Shown one piece after another: positions 8,146 to 16,276 of a stretch of DNA of 64,000 bases. The translations under genes and the position numbers were made by a program. Where the stretch lies: assembly GCA_017547085.1 (NCBI GenBank), contig JAFYQM010000066.1, positions 1 through 64,000 of the forward strand, written 5' to 3'. Source of the stretch: Oscillibacter sp. GTDB lineage: Bacteria; Bacillota; Clostridia; Oscillospirales; Oscillospiraceae. The notes below the pieces were generated by a model. It saw only the letters and a list, made by a program, of their open reading frames with translations, ran no database searches and was not told where the DNA came from. Position 1 is the first letter of the stretch; every line of letters starts with the position of its first letter.

Positions 8146-9084
8146 ACGGAAAGCTTTTTCATCTCACTGAACACGGTCCTACCCATGTTTCTCATCATCG
8201 CCACGGGCATTCTCGTCCGTCGTCCGCACATCATTTCCGACAGCGCCATACAGGAGGCCAACACCCTCTGCTTCAAGGTGTTTATGTTCATCCTGATCTT
8301 CTATAACGTCTATACATCCGATCTCGACAGTTCCTTCAACGGCTCATTGCTGTGCTTCTGTCTGATCGGTGTTTTTTCAGAGTTCTTTCTGGGGTTGGTT
8401 CTGATCCCCCACATCGAGCCCTCCAATCCTGCCCGCGGCGTCATGCTGCAGGATTTCTTTCGCTCGAACCTGATCCTGCTGGGCGTTCCCATGGCCACCG
8501 CACTGTACGGCGAGGGCAATCTGGGCATCATCTCCGTGATCTCTGCCATCATCGTCCCCGTGTTCAATTTTCTGGCCGTGCTTTCGCTGGAACTGTTTCG
8601 GGGCGGTAAGCCATCCGTGGAAAAAATCGCCCGCAGCATTGCGCGCAACCCCATTTTCATGGGTGCGGTCTGGGGTCTTCTGGCAGCCGTCACTGGTTTG
8701 AAGGTGCCCACGGTAATTGAAAGTGCAGTGAGCAGCATGGCCAAGGCTGCAACGCCTCTCTCCCTGCTGCTGATGGGCGCTTCGCTGAACTTCAGCCGCC
8801 TCAAGGGCATGTCCCGCAACCTTCTGCTCTGCACGGCAGAGCGGACAGTGATCATGCCCGCCGTGTTTATCACGTTGGGCGCCCTGTTGGGTTTCCGCGG
8901 CATGGAGCTTTGCACCATTATGCTGGTTTTTGGCACACCTGCCGCCGTCAACTCCTATACGATGGCGCTCCAGATGGACGGCGACGCCGACCTTGCCGGC
9001 GGCCTTGTGCTGACCACCACAGCCACCTCCTGCGTAACGCTGTTCCTCTGGATCTGGGGCTTGAAATCGATGGCTCTGCTGTAA
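8146..9084 (+). CDS. AEC-family (auxin efflux carrier) permease, apparent ACG start
   Basis: Ten-helix membrane permease of the AEC family, which exports or exchanges small organic acids such as malate. About 312 residues from 8146. The family usually begins M-x-FxxSLNxVLPMF. Here the matching position is ACG (8146-8148), exactly 7 nt after GGAGG (8134-8138). No in-frame ATG, GTG or TTG lies between the promoter and that point. The only other options are ATT at 8140 (1 nt from the SD) and ATG at 8185, which would remove half of the first helix. The open frame back to 8041 begins upstream of the predicted transcript start. The product ends just before a terminator shared with the convergent kinase gene. 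Confidence 0.85.
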   Translation, partial: TESFFISLNTVLPMFLIIATGILVRRPHIISDSAIQEANTLCFKVFMFILIFYNVYTSDLDSSFNGSLLCFCLIGVFSEFFLGLVLIPHIEPSNPARGVMLQDFFRSNLILLGVPMATALYGEGNLGIISVISAIIVPVFNFLAVLSLELFRGGKPSVEKIARSIARNPIFMGAVWGLLAAVTGLKVPTVIESAVSSMAKAATPLSLLLMGASLNFSRLKGMSRNLLLCTAERTVIMPAVFITLGALLGFRGMELCTIMLVFGTPAAVNSYTMALQMDGDADLAGGLVLTTTATSCVTLFLWIWGLKSMALL

Positions 9085-9087
9085 CCG

Positions 9088-9120
9088 AAAAAAGACGCTG
9101 ACATGTGTCAGCGTCTTTTT
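9088..9120. terminator. Bidirectional intrinsic terminator
   Basis: Stem GACGCTGACA with its complement, flanked by an A-run and a T-run, between the AEC permease and the histidine kinase gene. Confidence 0.85.
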
Positions 9121-10766
9121 CATCCTTCCTGTTTGGGGAAAATCAGGGTGAAAACACTGCCCTTTCCCACTTTGCTTTCCAGCGAAACCTGTGCGCCCAG
9201 ATAGGCAGCCCCGTGTTTGACAATGGAAAGTCCCAATCCCGTGCCGCTGCCGGAATGGCTTTGATCCACGCGGTAAAACCGTTCAAAAACCCGTTCCTGC
9301 GCCTCCGGCGGAATGCCCGTGCCGGAATCCGCCACGATCAGGCGGGCTCCGTCGGCGCTGTTGACCACGGTGAGGTCCACACGTCCGCCGGTCACATTAT
9401 AGGCAATGGCGTTATCGCAGAGGTTATACACGATCTCCTCAATGATGCGCGGCACACCCATGACCCACGCGCTGCCGCCGCGAACTTCCACCGTGACACG
9501 CTTTTGTTCTGCTGCCAGCGCCAGTTGCTGCCGCACCTGCTCTGCCACAGCGTGCAGGTCCACCCGCTCCCAAGCGTCGGCAAAGCCGCCTTCGTCCAAA
9601 CGGGAGATCTTGATGATGTCGTTGACCAGATCGATGAGCCGCCGGGCTTCGCGGTGGATATTTCCCGCGAAATGAGAGATGTCCTGCGGCTTTACCAAGC
9701 CGCTCTGAAGCAGCTCCGCCGTTCCGAGAATGCCGGTCAGCGGCGTTTTCAGTTCGTGGGAAACATTGGCGGTAAACTCCCGCCGCAGGGCCTCCCGCTG
9801 CTCCTTTTCTGTTACATCCAGCACCATCAGCACCGCGCCGGTCAGACGGCCATCCTGCGTGACAGGGCTTGCCAGTACGCGGCGGCTGCCCCCCAGCAAT
9901 TCCTCACAGTGGCGGCCCGCAAGAGCCTCCTCCACGCAGCGGTGCAGTCCCGCCTCACGGCTGAGCACCTGCACACGCTCTCCTTCCACAGGCATCCGGA
10001 TCTGCAGCAGCGCCCGCGCGGCGCTGTTATGGGACAGCACCCGCGCCTCTTTATCCAGCACCAATAATCCCTCGCTCATGTGGGCGGTGATGGCGTTAAA
10101 CTCCTCCTGCCGGCGGCGCAGGTCATCCATCTGCCTGCGAATCTGCCGGTTCTGACTGCGGAGACGGCTCACCAGCGGTGCCAGTTCCTCGTACGCGGTA
10201 TCGTCCGGGTCGCGGAGGTCAATGGCATTGATCGGGGCCACCAGCTGGCGGGACAGCTGCCCCGCCAGATACAGCGCCATTGCCAAGGCCAGCAGCATCA
10301 CCAGCACCACCGGCTGCAAAGCCTGCAGCACCAGCGCCCACACAGACTGCTGCGCCGCGGCCAAGCGTACGACGGAACCGTCCCGCAGGCGCATGGCGTA
10401 ATAGATGGTCTGCTGCGCCTGCGTGTCGGAATGGCGCACCGCCATGCCCTCTCCAAATTGGAGCGCCTCCGCGATCTCTTCGCGGGCAGCGTGATTAGCC
10501 ATCGTGGAGGCCTCCTGCCGGTTGTCAAACAACACCGTTCCATCCGGCGCCACCCACGTGATACGGTCCTCCTGCGGCAGCCCCTCCGTCAGGTAGTCCA
10601 GCCCCTCGTTTTCCACGCCGTGGGCGATGTAGGCGGTGGACTGTCCCAGTTCATGGGTGACCCGTTCCAGAAAGTGCTTATGCAGCACGGCTACGATCAA
10701 GACCAGACTGGCCATCAGGACCGCCAGCGCCACCTTGATAATGGCGCGAAAAATCTGTTTTTTCAT
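9120..10766 (-). CDS. PhoR-like membrane sensor histidine kinase
   Basis: A 548-residue two-component kinase. Layout: membrane helix (residues about 8-28), extracytoplasmic sensor segment, second membrane helix near 145-170, HAMP-like linker, PAS domain (about 225-320), then the HisKA box FTANVSHELKTPLTGI with the phospho-accepting His. The HATPase domain has N-box NLCDNAIAYN, DSGTGIP and GTGLGLSIVKHG. The gene starts 8 nt after the stop of the response regulator, so the pair is one operon with the regulator first. The architecture matches the Firmicutes PhoR/YycG-like group. The signal is unknown; phosphate limitation is the family precedent, but no pst or phoU gene is nearby. Confidence 0.92.
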   Translation of the reverse strand: MKKQIFRAIIKVALAVLMASLVLIVAVLHKHFLERVTHELGQSTAYIAHGVENEGLDYLTEGLPQEDRITWVAPDGTVLFDNRQEASTMANHAAREEIAEALQFGEGMAVRHSDTQAQQTIYYAMRLRDGSVVRLAAAQQSVWALVLQALQPVVLVMLLALAMALYLAGQLSRQLVAPINAIDLRDPDDTAYEELAPLVSRLRSQNRQIRRQMDDLRRRQEEFNAITAHMSEGLLVLDKEARVLSHNSAARALLQIRMPVEGERVQVLSREAGLHRCVEEALAGRHCEELLGGSRRVLASPVTQDGRLTGAVLMVLDVTEKEQREALRREFTANVSHELKTPLTGILGTAELLQSGLVKPQDISHFAGNIHREARRLIDLVNDIIKISRLDEGGFADAWERVDLHAVAEQVRQQLALAAEQKRVTVEVRGGSAWVMGVPRIIEEIVYNLCDNAIAYNVTGGRVDLTVVNSADGARLIVADSGTGIPPEAQERVFERFYRVDQSHSGSGTGLGLSIVKHGAAYLGAQVSLESKVGKGSVFTLIFPKQEG

Positions 10767-10774
10767 CCGCCGCC

Positions 10775-11446
10775 TCAGCTTTCCCGGCCGATCTTATAGC
10801 CGTAGCCTCGTACGGTTTCGATATATGTACCAGCCTCGCCCAGCTTCTGCCGCAGGGTGCGGATATGAACATCCACCGTGCGGCTCTCGCCCATGAACGC
10901 ATAGCCCCACACCTCATCGATGAGGGCCTCACGGGAGGCCACCCTGCCGCTGTTGCGCAGCAGCAGGCACAGCAGTTCAAACTCCTTCTGGGTCAGGGAC
11001 ACCTCCTGCCCCGCCACCTGTACGCTATGCCGCGCGGAGTCCACCGTGAGGCAGCCGCAGGTGTAGCGGTCCGGCGCCTGCTCCGCTGTACGCCGCAGCA
11101 GGGCACGGATACGGGAAAGCAGTTCCATGATGCCGAAGGGCTTTGCCACATAGTCATCCGCACCGGCATCCAGCCCCAGCACTTTGTCATACTCCGTCCC
11201 CTTTGCCGTCAGCATAATCACCGGCAGGCGGCAGGTCTTCGGTGCAGCACGAAGCTTTTTCAGCACGCTGACACCATCCTCCTCCGGCAGCATGATGTCC
11301 AGCAGCACCAGCTGCGGCACCTCTTCCGCCACCGCCGCCCAAAAATCAGAGGGCCGTTCAAAGCCCCGGGCCTCCATCCCCTGACCGGACAGAGCATAGA
11401 GCACAAAGTCCCGGATACTGGCGTCGTCTTCCAATAAATAGATCAT
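10775..11446 (-). CDS. PhoB/OmpR-family response regulator
   Basis: A 223-residue DNA-binding regulator. The receiver domain has an acidic pair at residues 7-8, phospho-accepting Asp50 in VLLDIMLP, Thr80 and Lys102 in AKPFG. The C-terminal winged helix (about residues 125-223) contains LTQKEFELLCLLLRNSGRVASREAL and RTVDVHIRTLRQKLGE, ending VRGYGYKIG as is typical of OmpR/PhoB. ATG at 11446 is preceded by AAGGAG; the longer frame overlaps the neighbouring gene and lacks an SD. It pairs with the kinase directly downstream. Confidence 0.94.
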   Translation of the reverse strand: MIYLLEDDASIRDFVLYALSGQGMEARGFERPSDFWAAVAEEVPQLVLLDIMLPEEDGVSVLKKLRAAPKTCRLPVIMLTAKGTEYDKVLGLDAGADDYVAKPFGIMELLSRIRALLRRTAEQAPDRYTCGCLTVDSARHSVQVAGQEVSLTQKEFELLCLLLRNSGRVASREALIDEVWGYAFMGESRTVDVHIRTLRQKLGEAGTYIETVRGYGYKIGRES

Positions 11447-11457
11447 GGCATTACTCC

Positions 11458-11484
11458 TTAAAAAAGGGGGGATCATCTCCCCCC
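11458..11484 (-). terminator. Intrinsic terminator of the HD-domain gene
   Basis: On the minus strand, GGGGGGA with its complement around a 5-nt loop, followed by a T-run. It lies between the HD gene and the response-regulator start. Confidence 0.8.
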
Positions 11485-11490
11485 TCTCAC

Positions 11491-12150
11491 TTAAATCAAC
11501 TGCTGTTCGTTGATCATCAGTTTGAACTGCAGTCCCAGCGTCTCCGCCGCCTTGCGGCACAGCAGCATGCGCCGCATGAAAATCTCAAAATAGTCCATAA
11601 CGGAGCCATACTTGGTGTCCACATCCAGCTTCAGCTTGATGAGGGTATGATCCTCATTGATCTTCAGCTTTGCCCGCTTTACCGAATAGTTCACCCGGTC
11701 GTGGATATCAAAGGTGGACGGATCCTGATTGCGGACGCGGCTGCGGCGCACATCGGACTTGTCCGCAAGGATCAACGCGGCAGCCACAGCGTTGACCGGC
11801 TGGCCGGTCCCCTCGTCATGGTTGCCGATGGCAGTGACGATGGTAGCGATCTCCTCCGGATCGCAATCCATGTGATCCAGCAGGCGGAACGCCATCACCG
11901 CACCGGACTGGGAGTGGTCGATGCGGTTGACCAGATTGCCGATGTCATGGAGAAAGCCTGCGATTTTTGCAAGCTCCACCGTCCGTTCCGGATAGCCCAG
12001 CGTCTCTAAAATGTAGCTTGCCGTTTCCGCCACCAGCGTCACATGGGCAAAGCTGTGCTCCGTGAAGCCAAGGGCGATCAGGGACTCATCCGCCCGCTGG
12101 ATATAGGTGCGGACATCCGCATTATTTTTTACCTGCTCATACGTCAGCAT
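11491..12150 (-). CDS. HD-domain protein (putative metal-dependent phosphohydrolase)
   Basis: A 219-residue soluble protein. The N-terminal two thirds carry a full HD metal site: His36 (SFAHV), His68-Asp69 (FLHDIGN), His79 and His111-Asp112 (GNHDEG). Substrates of such proteins range from nucleotides to cyclic dinucleotides and cannot be read from sequence. I start it at ATG 12150, 9 nt after GAGGAGG; an upstream in-frame ATG overlaps that SD. It is followed by a strong terminator and preceded by about 140 nt without genes, so it is probably monocistronic. Confidence 0.85.
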   Translation of the reverse strand: MLTYEQVKNNADVRTYIQRADESLIALGFTEHSFAHVTLVAETASYILETLGYPERTVELAKIAGFLHDIGNLVNRIDHSQSGAVMAFRLLDHMDCDPEEIATIVTAIGNHDEGTGQPVNAVAAALILADKSDVRRSRVRNQDPSTFDIHDRVNYSVKRAKLKINEDHTLIKLKLDVDTKYGSVMDYFEIFMRRMLLCRKAAETLGLQFKLMINEQQLI

Positions 12151-12287
12151 TGTTTTCAGCCTCCTCATGTTCTTTCGCCGGGCACAGCGTTTTGTTGCTC
12201 TGATCCCAGTATACCCGCCATTCTTTTTTGATGCAAGCACTTCCCCGCTCTCCACTGTCAAAGCGGTGTAAAATCTTCGTTAAATTG

Positions 12288-12316
12288 AAACGGCTCCGCC
12301 CGAAGCGGAGCCGTTT
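12288..12316. terminator. Terminator hairpin after the FAD/Rieske oxidoreductase gene
   Basis: AAACGGCTCCGC with its complement around ccgaa, directly at the 3' end of the minus-strand oxidoreductase gene. The T-run is better on the plus strand, but only the minus-strand gene needs it. Confidence 0.7.
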
Positions 12317-13627
12317 TTACGGTTTGTCCCGCCGGCGCAGGCCGCCGGTGGCAGGATTGTTCAGCAGCCTGCCGTCCGCCCCGAAGCGGGAGCCGTGGCA
12401 GGGGCAGTCCCAGCTGTGCTCCTGCGCGTTCCATGTCAGCGCACAGCCTAAATGCGGACAGCGGGGACGAGTCGGCTTCACAAGATGCAGCGTGGACTCC
12501 GCCGCATTGATCAGCAGCTGCGGACGCAGGATGCTGCGGGAGGGTGAGAACACCTCTGCGTAAGGGTTCTCCCGCCCCCGCACCAGATCGCGCAGGATCA
12601 GTGCCGACACCATGGCGGAAGTTATTCCCCATTTATTGAAGCCCGTAGCTACATACAGATTCGGCGTACGGGCAGAATACCGGCCGATATAGGGTACGTC
12701 GTCCAGACTCATGCAGTCCTGCGTAGCCCAGCGACATACTGCCCGCGCCGTTGGATAGCGTTCCGCGGCAAAGGCCTCCAGTTCAGCCCAGCCGCCCCCC
12801 TGCTTTCCGGCACGGTGCCCGCCGCCGCCCAACAGCAGAAATCCCCGGCTGCTGCGGAAGGACAAGCCTGTGTCCGCCTCGTCCACATACATCCCCCGCA
12901 CATCCGCGGCACCCTCCAATGCCAGCACATAGGAACGGTGCTGGTACAGCTTGAGAAAATAGCTGCCGTGCTTGTTGAGAAAGGGGAAATGGGTGGCGAC
13001 AATGATCTTTTCCGCCCGAATCCGCCCGTGAGGAGTCACTGCCGTCCTGCCTGCAAGTTCCCGCACAGGGGTCTTTTCATAAATTTTCAGCCCATCAAGG
13101 ATCCCCGCCGCAAATTTCAGCGGATGGAATTGGGCCTGATGACGAAAGCGAACGGCTCCTGCCGTGGGGAACGGCAGCGGCATATAATTCACATAATCCA
13201 CCTTTGCGCCCAGCCGCTCCAATGCCGCCAGTTCGCGCTCCAGCCGTTCTTTCCCATTGCGGGAATAGACCAGCGAGTCCCTCTCTTCAAAGTCACAGTC
13301 CACGTTCCTGCACATGCGCCGGTACTGGCGAAGCGCCTCCTGCTGGGCCGTCAGATACATCTTGGTTCGTTCAACGCCAAACCGCTGTAGCAGCGTGTCG
13401 TAAACAAGGCCGTGCTGGGCTGTGATTTTGGCCGTAGTTCTTCCCGTCACGCCGCTGCATAGCCGCTCCGCCTCAACCAGCACGCAGTCCACGCCCGCGT
13501 CTGTCAGCGTGCGGGCGCACAGAATGCCGGTCAGTCCGCCGCCGATCACCAGAACATCAGTTTTGATGTCACCGCGCAGCGGTGCATAGGACGGCAATGC
13601 TGTGTGTTCCCAAATACTTTCCTGCAT
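12317..13627 (-). CDS. FAD-dependent oxidoreductase with C-terminal Rieske [2Fe-2S] domain
   Basis: A 436-residue DAO-fold flavoenzyme: FAD-binding VLVIGGGLTGILCARTL (residues about 25-41), a body similar to glycine oxidase-like proteins, and GYSGxxI-type tail elements (ATGFNKWGITSAM). The last about 50 residues are a Rieske centre with CPHLGC and CPCHGSRFG, supplying both Cys-x-His ligand pairs. The Rieske module is short: the strands that usually precede CPH are nearly absent, a form also common in clostridial homologues. ATG 13627 is chosen, with a weak GGGGTGAT SD. The substrate is unknown. Such fusions are thought to pass electrons from an amine or hydroxy-acid substrate to the iron-sulfur centre. 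Confidence 0.88.
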   Translation of the reverse strand: MQESIWEHTALPSYAPLRGDIKTDVLVIGGGLTGILCARTLTDAGVDCVLVEAERLCSGVTGRTTAKITAQHGLVYDTLLQRFGVERTKMYLTAQQEALRQYRRMCRNVDCDFEERDSLVYSRNGKERLERELAALERLGAKVDYVNYMPLPFPTAGAVRFRHQAQFHPLKFAAGILDGLKIYEKTPVRELAGRTAVTPHGRIRAEKIIVATHFPFLNKHGSYFLKLYQHRSYVLALEGAADVRGMYVDEADTGLSFRSSRGFLLLGGGGHRAGKQGGGWAELEAFAAERYPTARAVCRWATQDCMSLDDVPYIGRYSARTPNLYVATGFNKWGITSAMVSALILRDLVRGRENPYAEVFSPSRSILRPQLLINAAESTLHLVKPTRPRCPHLGCALTWNAQEHSWDCPCHGSRFGADGRLLNNPATGGLRRRDKP

Positions 13628-13674
13628 GATATCACCCCGGATAGTATGTGCGGTTTTCCCATGCATATGAGAGA

Positions 13675-13706
13675 ACAAAAAACGGGACCGCAAAAGCGGT
13701 CCCGTT
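13675..13706 (-). terminator. Intrinsic terminator of the dicarboxylate symporter gene
   Basis: On the minus strand, AACGGGACCGC with its complement around a 4-nt loop, then a long T-run. It sits 15 nt past the symporter stop. Confidence 0.88.
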
Positions 13707-13720
13707 CCGGAACATACGGT

Positions 13721-14911
13721 TTACACAGGAGACTGGATGTTGCTCTCCTCGATGCCGTGCTTGTCGGCATAGCCGGTGAGCATCAGGGTCAGGGCGCCGT
13801 CGCTGGTCACGTTGCAGGCGGTGCCGAAGCTGTCCTGCAGGGCGAAGATGGCCAGCATCAGTGCGGTGCCGTCGTCACCGAAGAGCAGCACACCGGTGAT
13901 CAGGCCCAGAGAGGCCATCACGGTACCACCGGGGACACCGGGAGCGCCGATGGCAAAGATGCCCAGCAGCAGGCAGAAGATGATCATGGTGCCGACGGCA
14001 GGGATCTCGCCGTAGAGGATCTTGCCGACGGTCATCACGAAGAAGACCTCGGTCAGCACGGAGCCGCACAGGTGGATGTTGGCAAACAGCGGGGTGCCGA
14101 ACGCCACCATATCCTTACGCAGGACACTGCTCTTGTCAGCACAGCGCAGTGCCACAGCCAGCGTGGCGGCGGAAGACATGGTGCCGACGGCAGTCAGATA
14201 AGCAGGGCCGTAATGACGAACGACCTCGATGGGGTTCTTCTTGGAGTAGGCACCAGCCAGAGCATACAGCAGTGCCATCCAGATGAAGTGGCCCACGATG
14301 ACAATGAGGATCACCTGCAGGAAGGCGGGCAGCTGGCGGGTGATCATACCCTCATAGCTGAGGTTGCAGAAGGTTGCTGCAATGTAGATGGGCAGGATAG
14401 GAATGATAATGCGGGTAACAATGCCCAGCACCACATTCTGGAACTCAGCCAACAGTTCCGCAAATCGGACAGACTTGGTCCAGGTAACAGCCAGACCTAG
14501 CAGGATAGACAGCACCAGAGCGCTCATCACAGGCATGATCTGAGGGATATTCAGTTCAAACACCACGCCGGGCAGGCTGCGCAGACCCTCCATGTTGCTG
14601 TCAATGGACAGCATGGGGATCAGGCCATAACCGGCAGCCATGGACATGAGGGCCGCGCCAACAGAAGAAACATAGGCAATGATCACTGCCACGCCCAGCA
14701 GGCGGGAGGCATTTCTGCCCAATTTGGTAATGGACGGGGCAATAAAGCCAATGACGATCAGGGGCACGCAGAAGGTGATCAGCTGGCCCAGCACATACTG
14801 TACTGTGACAACCACCTTCATCACGCCTTCGCTGAACACCAGACCCAGCAAAACACCAACAATGATACCCAAAATCAGCCGGAACGGCAGACTGGAAACA
14901 AGTTTTTTCAT
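13721..14911 (-). CDS. Dicarboxylate/amino acid:cation symporter (DAACS family)
   Basis: A 396-residue inner-membrane secondary transporter that imports C4-dicarboxylates, glutamate or serine/threonine with Na+ or H+. The family re-entrant loops are visible: the serine-rich GTMSSAATLAVALR and the APGVPGGTVMASLG segment, followed by ALQDSFGTACNVTSDGALTLM, which carries the NxxxDG cation/substrate site. Length and about eight helices match GltP/SstT relatives. It is a single gene with its own promoter and terminator. Substrate choice cannot be settled by eye. Confidence 0.93.
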   Translation of the reverse strand: MKKLVSSLPFRLILGIIVGVLLGLVFSEGVMKVVVTVQYVLGQLITFCVPLIVIGFIAPSITKLGRNASRLLGVAVIIAYVSSVGAALMSMAAGYGLIPMLSIDSNMEGLRSLPGVVFELNIPQIMPVMSALVLSILLGLAVTWTKSVRFAELLAEFQNVVLGIVTRIIIPILPIYIAATFCNLSYEGMITRQLPAFLQVILIVIVGHFIWMALLYALAGAYSKKNPIEVVRHYGPAYLTAVGTMSSAATLAVALRCADKSSVLRKDMVAFGTPLFANIHLCGSVLTEVFFVMTVGKILYGEIPAVGTMIIFCLLLGIFAIGAPGVPGGTVMASLGLITGVLLFGDDGTALMLAIFALQDSFGTACNVTSDGALTLMLTGYADKHGIEESNIQSPV

Positions 14912-14970
14912 ATTTTTCCTCCTCTAACGTACACCGCGCCATCTGAACAATCCAATGACGCACTTTGTTT

Positions 14971-14999
14971 ATCATATCTTATTAAAAGATGAAAGTCAA
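14971..14999 (-). promoter_or_regulatory. Sigma-A promoter of the dicarboxylate symporter gene
   Basis: On the minus strand TTGACT (14994-14999), 17 bp, TATGAT (14971-14976). Confidence 0.7.
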
Positions 15000-15095
15000 T
15001 GCACCATCCCGTCATTTTCCCTTCTTTCTATTTTACAACCTTTTTCGAAAGCAAAATCGTTTTCGTCTCCTTTTATCTTTTTATTCAAGATACAA

Positions 15096-15125
15096 TTGAC
15101 AACAAAACCCCCTCTCTGCTATCAT
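15096..15125 (+). promoter_or_regulatory. Sigma-A promoter of pfkA
   Basis: TTGACA (15096-15101), 18 bp, TATCAT (15120-15125). It lies about 120 nt from the divergent symporter promoter; the roughly 300-nt spacer between the two genes holds nothing else I can see. Confidence 0.65.
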
Positions 15126-15208
15126 CAAAGCATCAGGAAAACTTACCCGCCTGCACCTGATACGGCTTACCGTGTCAGTGAATCAGAGAGACAAAGGAGT
15201 GCGAGCAT

Positions 15209-16222
15209 ATGGCAGAAAAACGAGTCAAGAGAATTGGCGTCCTGACCAGCGGTGGTGACGCTCCGGGCATGAACCCCGCCGTGCGCGCCGTTGTACGTAC
15301 CGCCATCAACAACGGATTGGAGTGTATTGGCATCCGCCGCGGCTGGAGCGGTCTGATCAACAATGATTTCCTCCCGCTGAACGCCCCCAGCGTCAGCCAC
15401 ATTATCAACAAGGGCGGCACTATGCTCTACACCGCCCGCAGCAAGGAATTCATGGACCACGCCGGACGCGAAAAGGCACTTGCCACCTGCAAACTGCTGG
15501 GTCTGGACGGCATCGTGGCCATCGGCGGCGACGGCACCTTCCGGGGTGCACTGGCACTGTCCCGTCAGGCAGCGGAAGTCGGCATGGACTTGCAGGTAGT
15601 CGGTATCCCCGCCACCATTGACAACGACATCAACTGCTCTCACTACACACTGGGCTTCGACACCGCCTGCAATACCGCCATTGAATGCATCGATAAGCTG
15701 CGCGACACCATGCAGTCCCACGAGCGCTGCTCTGTGGTAGAAGTCATGGGCCGCCACGCTGGTTACCTCGCCCTGTATGTGGGCATTGCCGTAGGCGCCA
15801 CCGCGGTGCTGATCCCCGAGCGGGAACTGGATTTTGAGCGGGATGTGGTGGAAAAGATCCGCCGTGCCCGTCTGGCAGGCACCACCCATTACATGATCGT
15901 GGTGGCCGAGGGCGTTGGCAGTGCCGTGGACATTGCCAACCGCATCCACGAGGAAGTGGGCATTGATCCCCGCGTCACCGTACTGGGTCATATTCAGCGC
16001 GGCGGTTCCCCCTCTGCCCGCGACCGAGAGACCGCCAGCCGTCTGGGCCACACCGCAGTGATGTCTCTGCTGGAAAATCAGGGAAACCGCATTATCGCCG
16101 TGCAGGACGGCCACATTGTGGCTCTGGATATGGAAGAAGCCCTGAATATGAAGAAGTCCTTCCAGATGGATCGTTATAAGATTCTGGAGGAGCTGTCTCT
16201 CACCAAGCCCCCTATGTTCTGA
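15209..16222 (+). CDS. pfkA: ATP-dependent 6-phosphofructokinase
   Basis: Committing step of glycolysis: fructose 6-phosphate plus ATP to fructose 1,6-bisphosphate, cytosolic tetramer. 337 residues. ATP-site loop TSGGDAPGMN (residues about 14-23), GGDGTFRGA, and the catalytic TIDNDI with base Asp. VMGRHAGYLA and the effector-site region follow the bacterial PfkA pattern. Gly in GGDGT suggests ATP rather than pyrophosphate as phosphoryl donor. AAAGGAG lies 9 nt before the ATG. It is monocistronic, with promoter and terminator. Confidence 0.96.
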   Translation: MAEKRVKRIGVLTSGGDAPGMNPAVRAVVRTAINNGLECIGIRRGWSGLINNDFLPLNAPSVSHIINKGGTMLYTARSKEFMDHAGREKALATCKLLGLDGIVAIGGDGTFRGALALSRQAAEVGMDLQVVGIPATIDNDINCSHYTLGFDTACNTAIECIDKLRDTMQSHERCSVVEVMGRHAGYLALYVGIAVGATAVLIPERELDFERDVVEKIRRARLAGTTHYMIVVAEGVGSAVDIANRIHEEVGIDPRVTVLGHIQRGGSPSARDRETASRLGHTAVMSLLENQGNRIIAVQDGHIVALDMEEALNMKKSFQMDRYKILEELSLTKPPMF

Positions 16223-16238
16223 ATCTGACACAAAAAAG

Positions 16239-16268
16239 CACCTCCGTTTCAAAACGGAGGTGTTTTTT
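16239..16268 (+). terminator. Intrinsic terminator of pfkA
   Basis: CACCTCCGTTT with its complement followed by seven T residues. It also faces the 3' end of trkH. Confidence 0.85.
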
Positions 16269-16276
16269 TACGTCTG

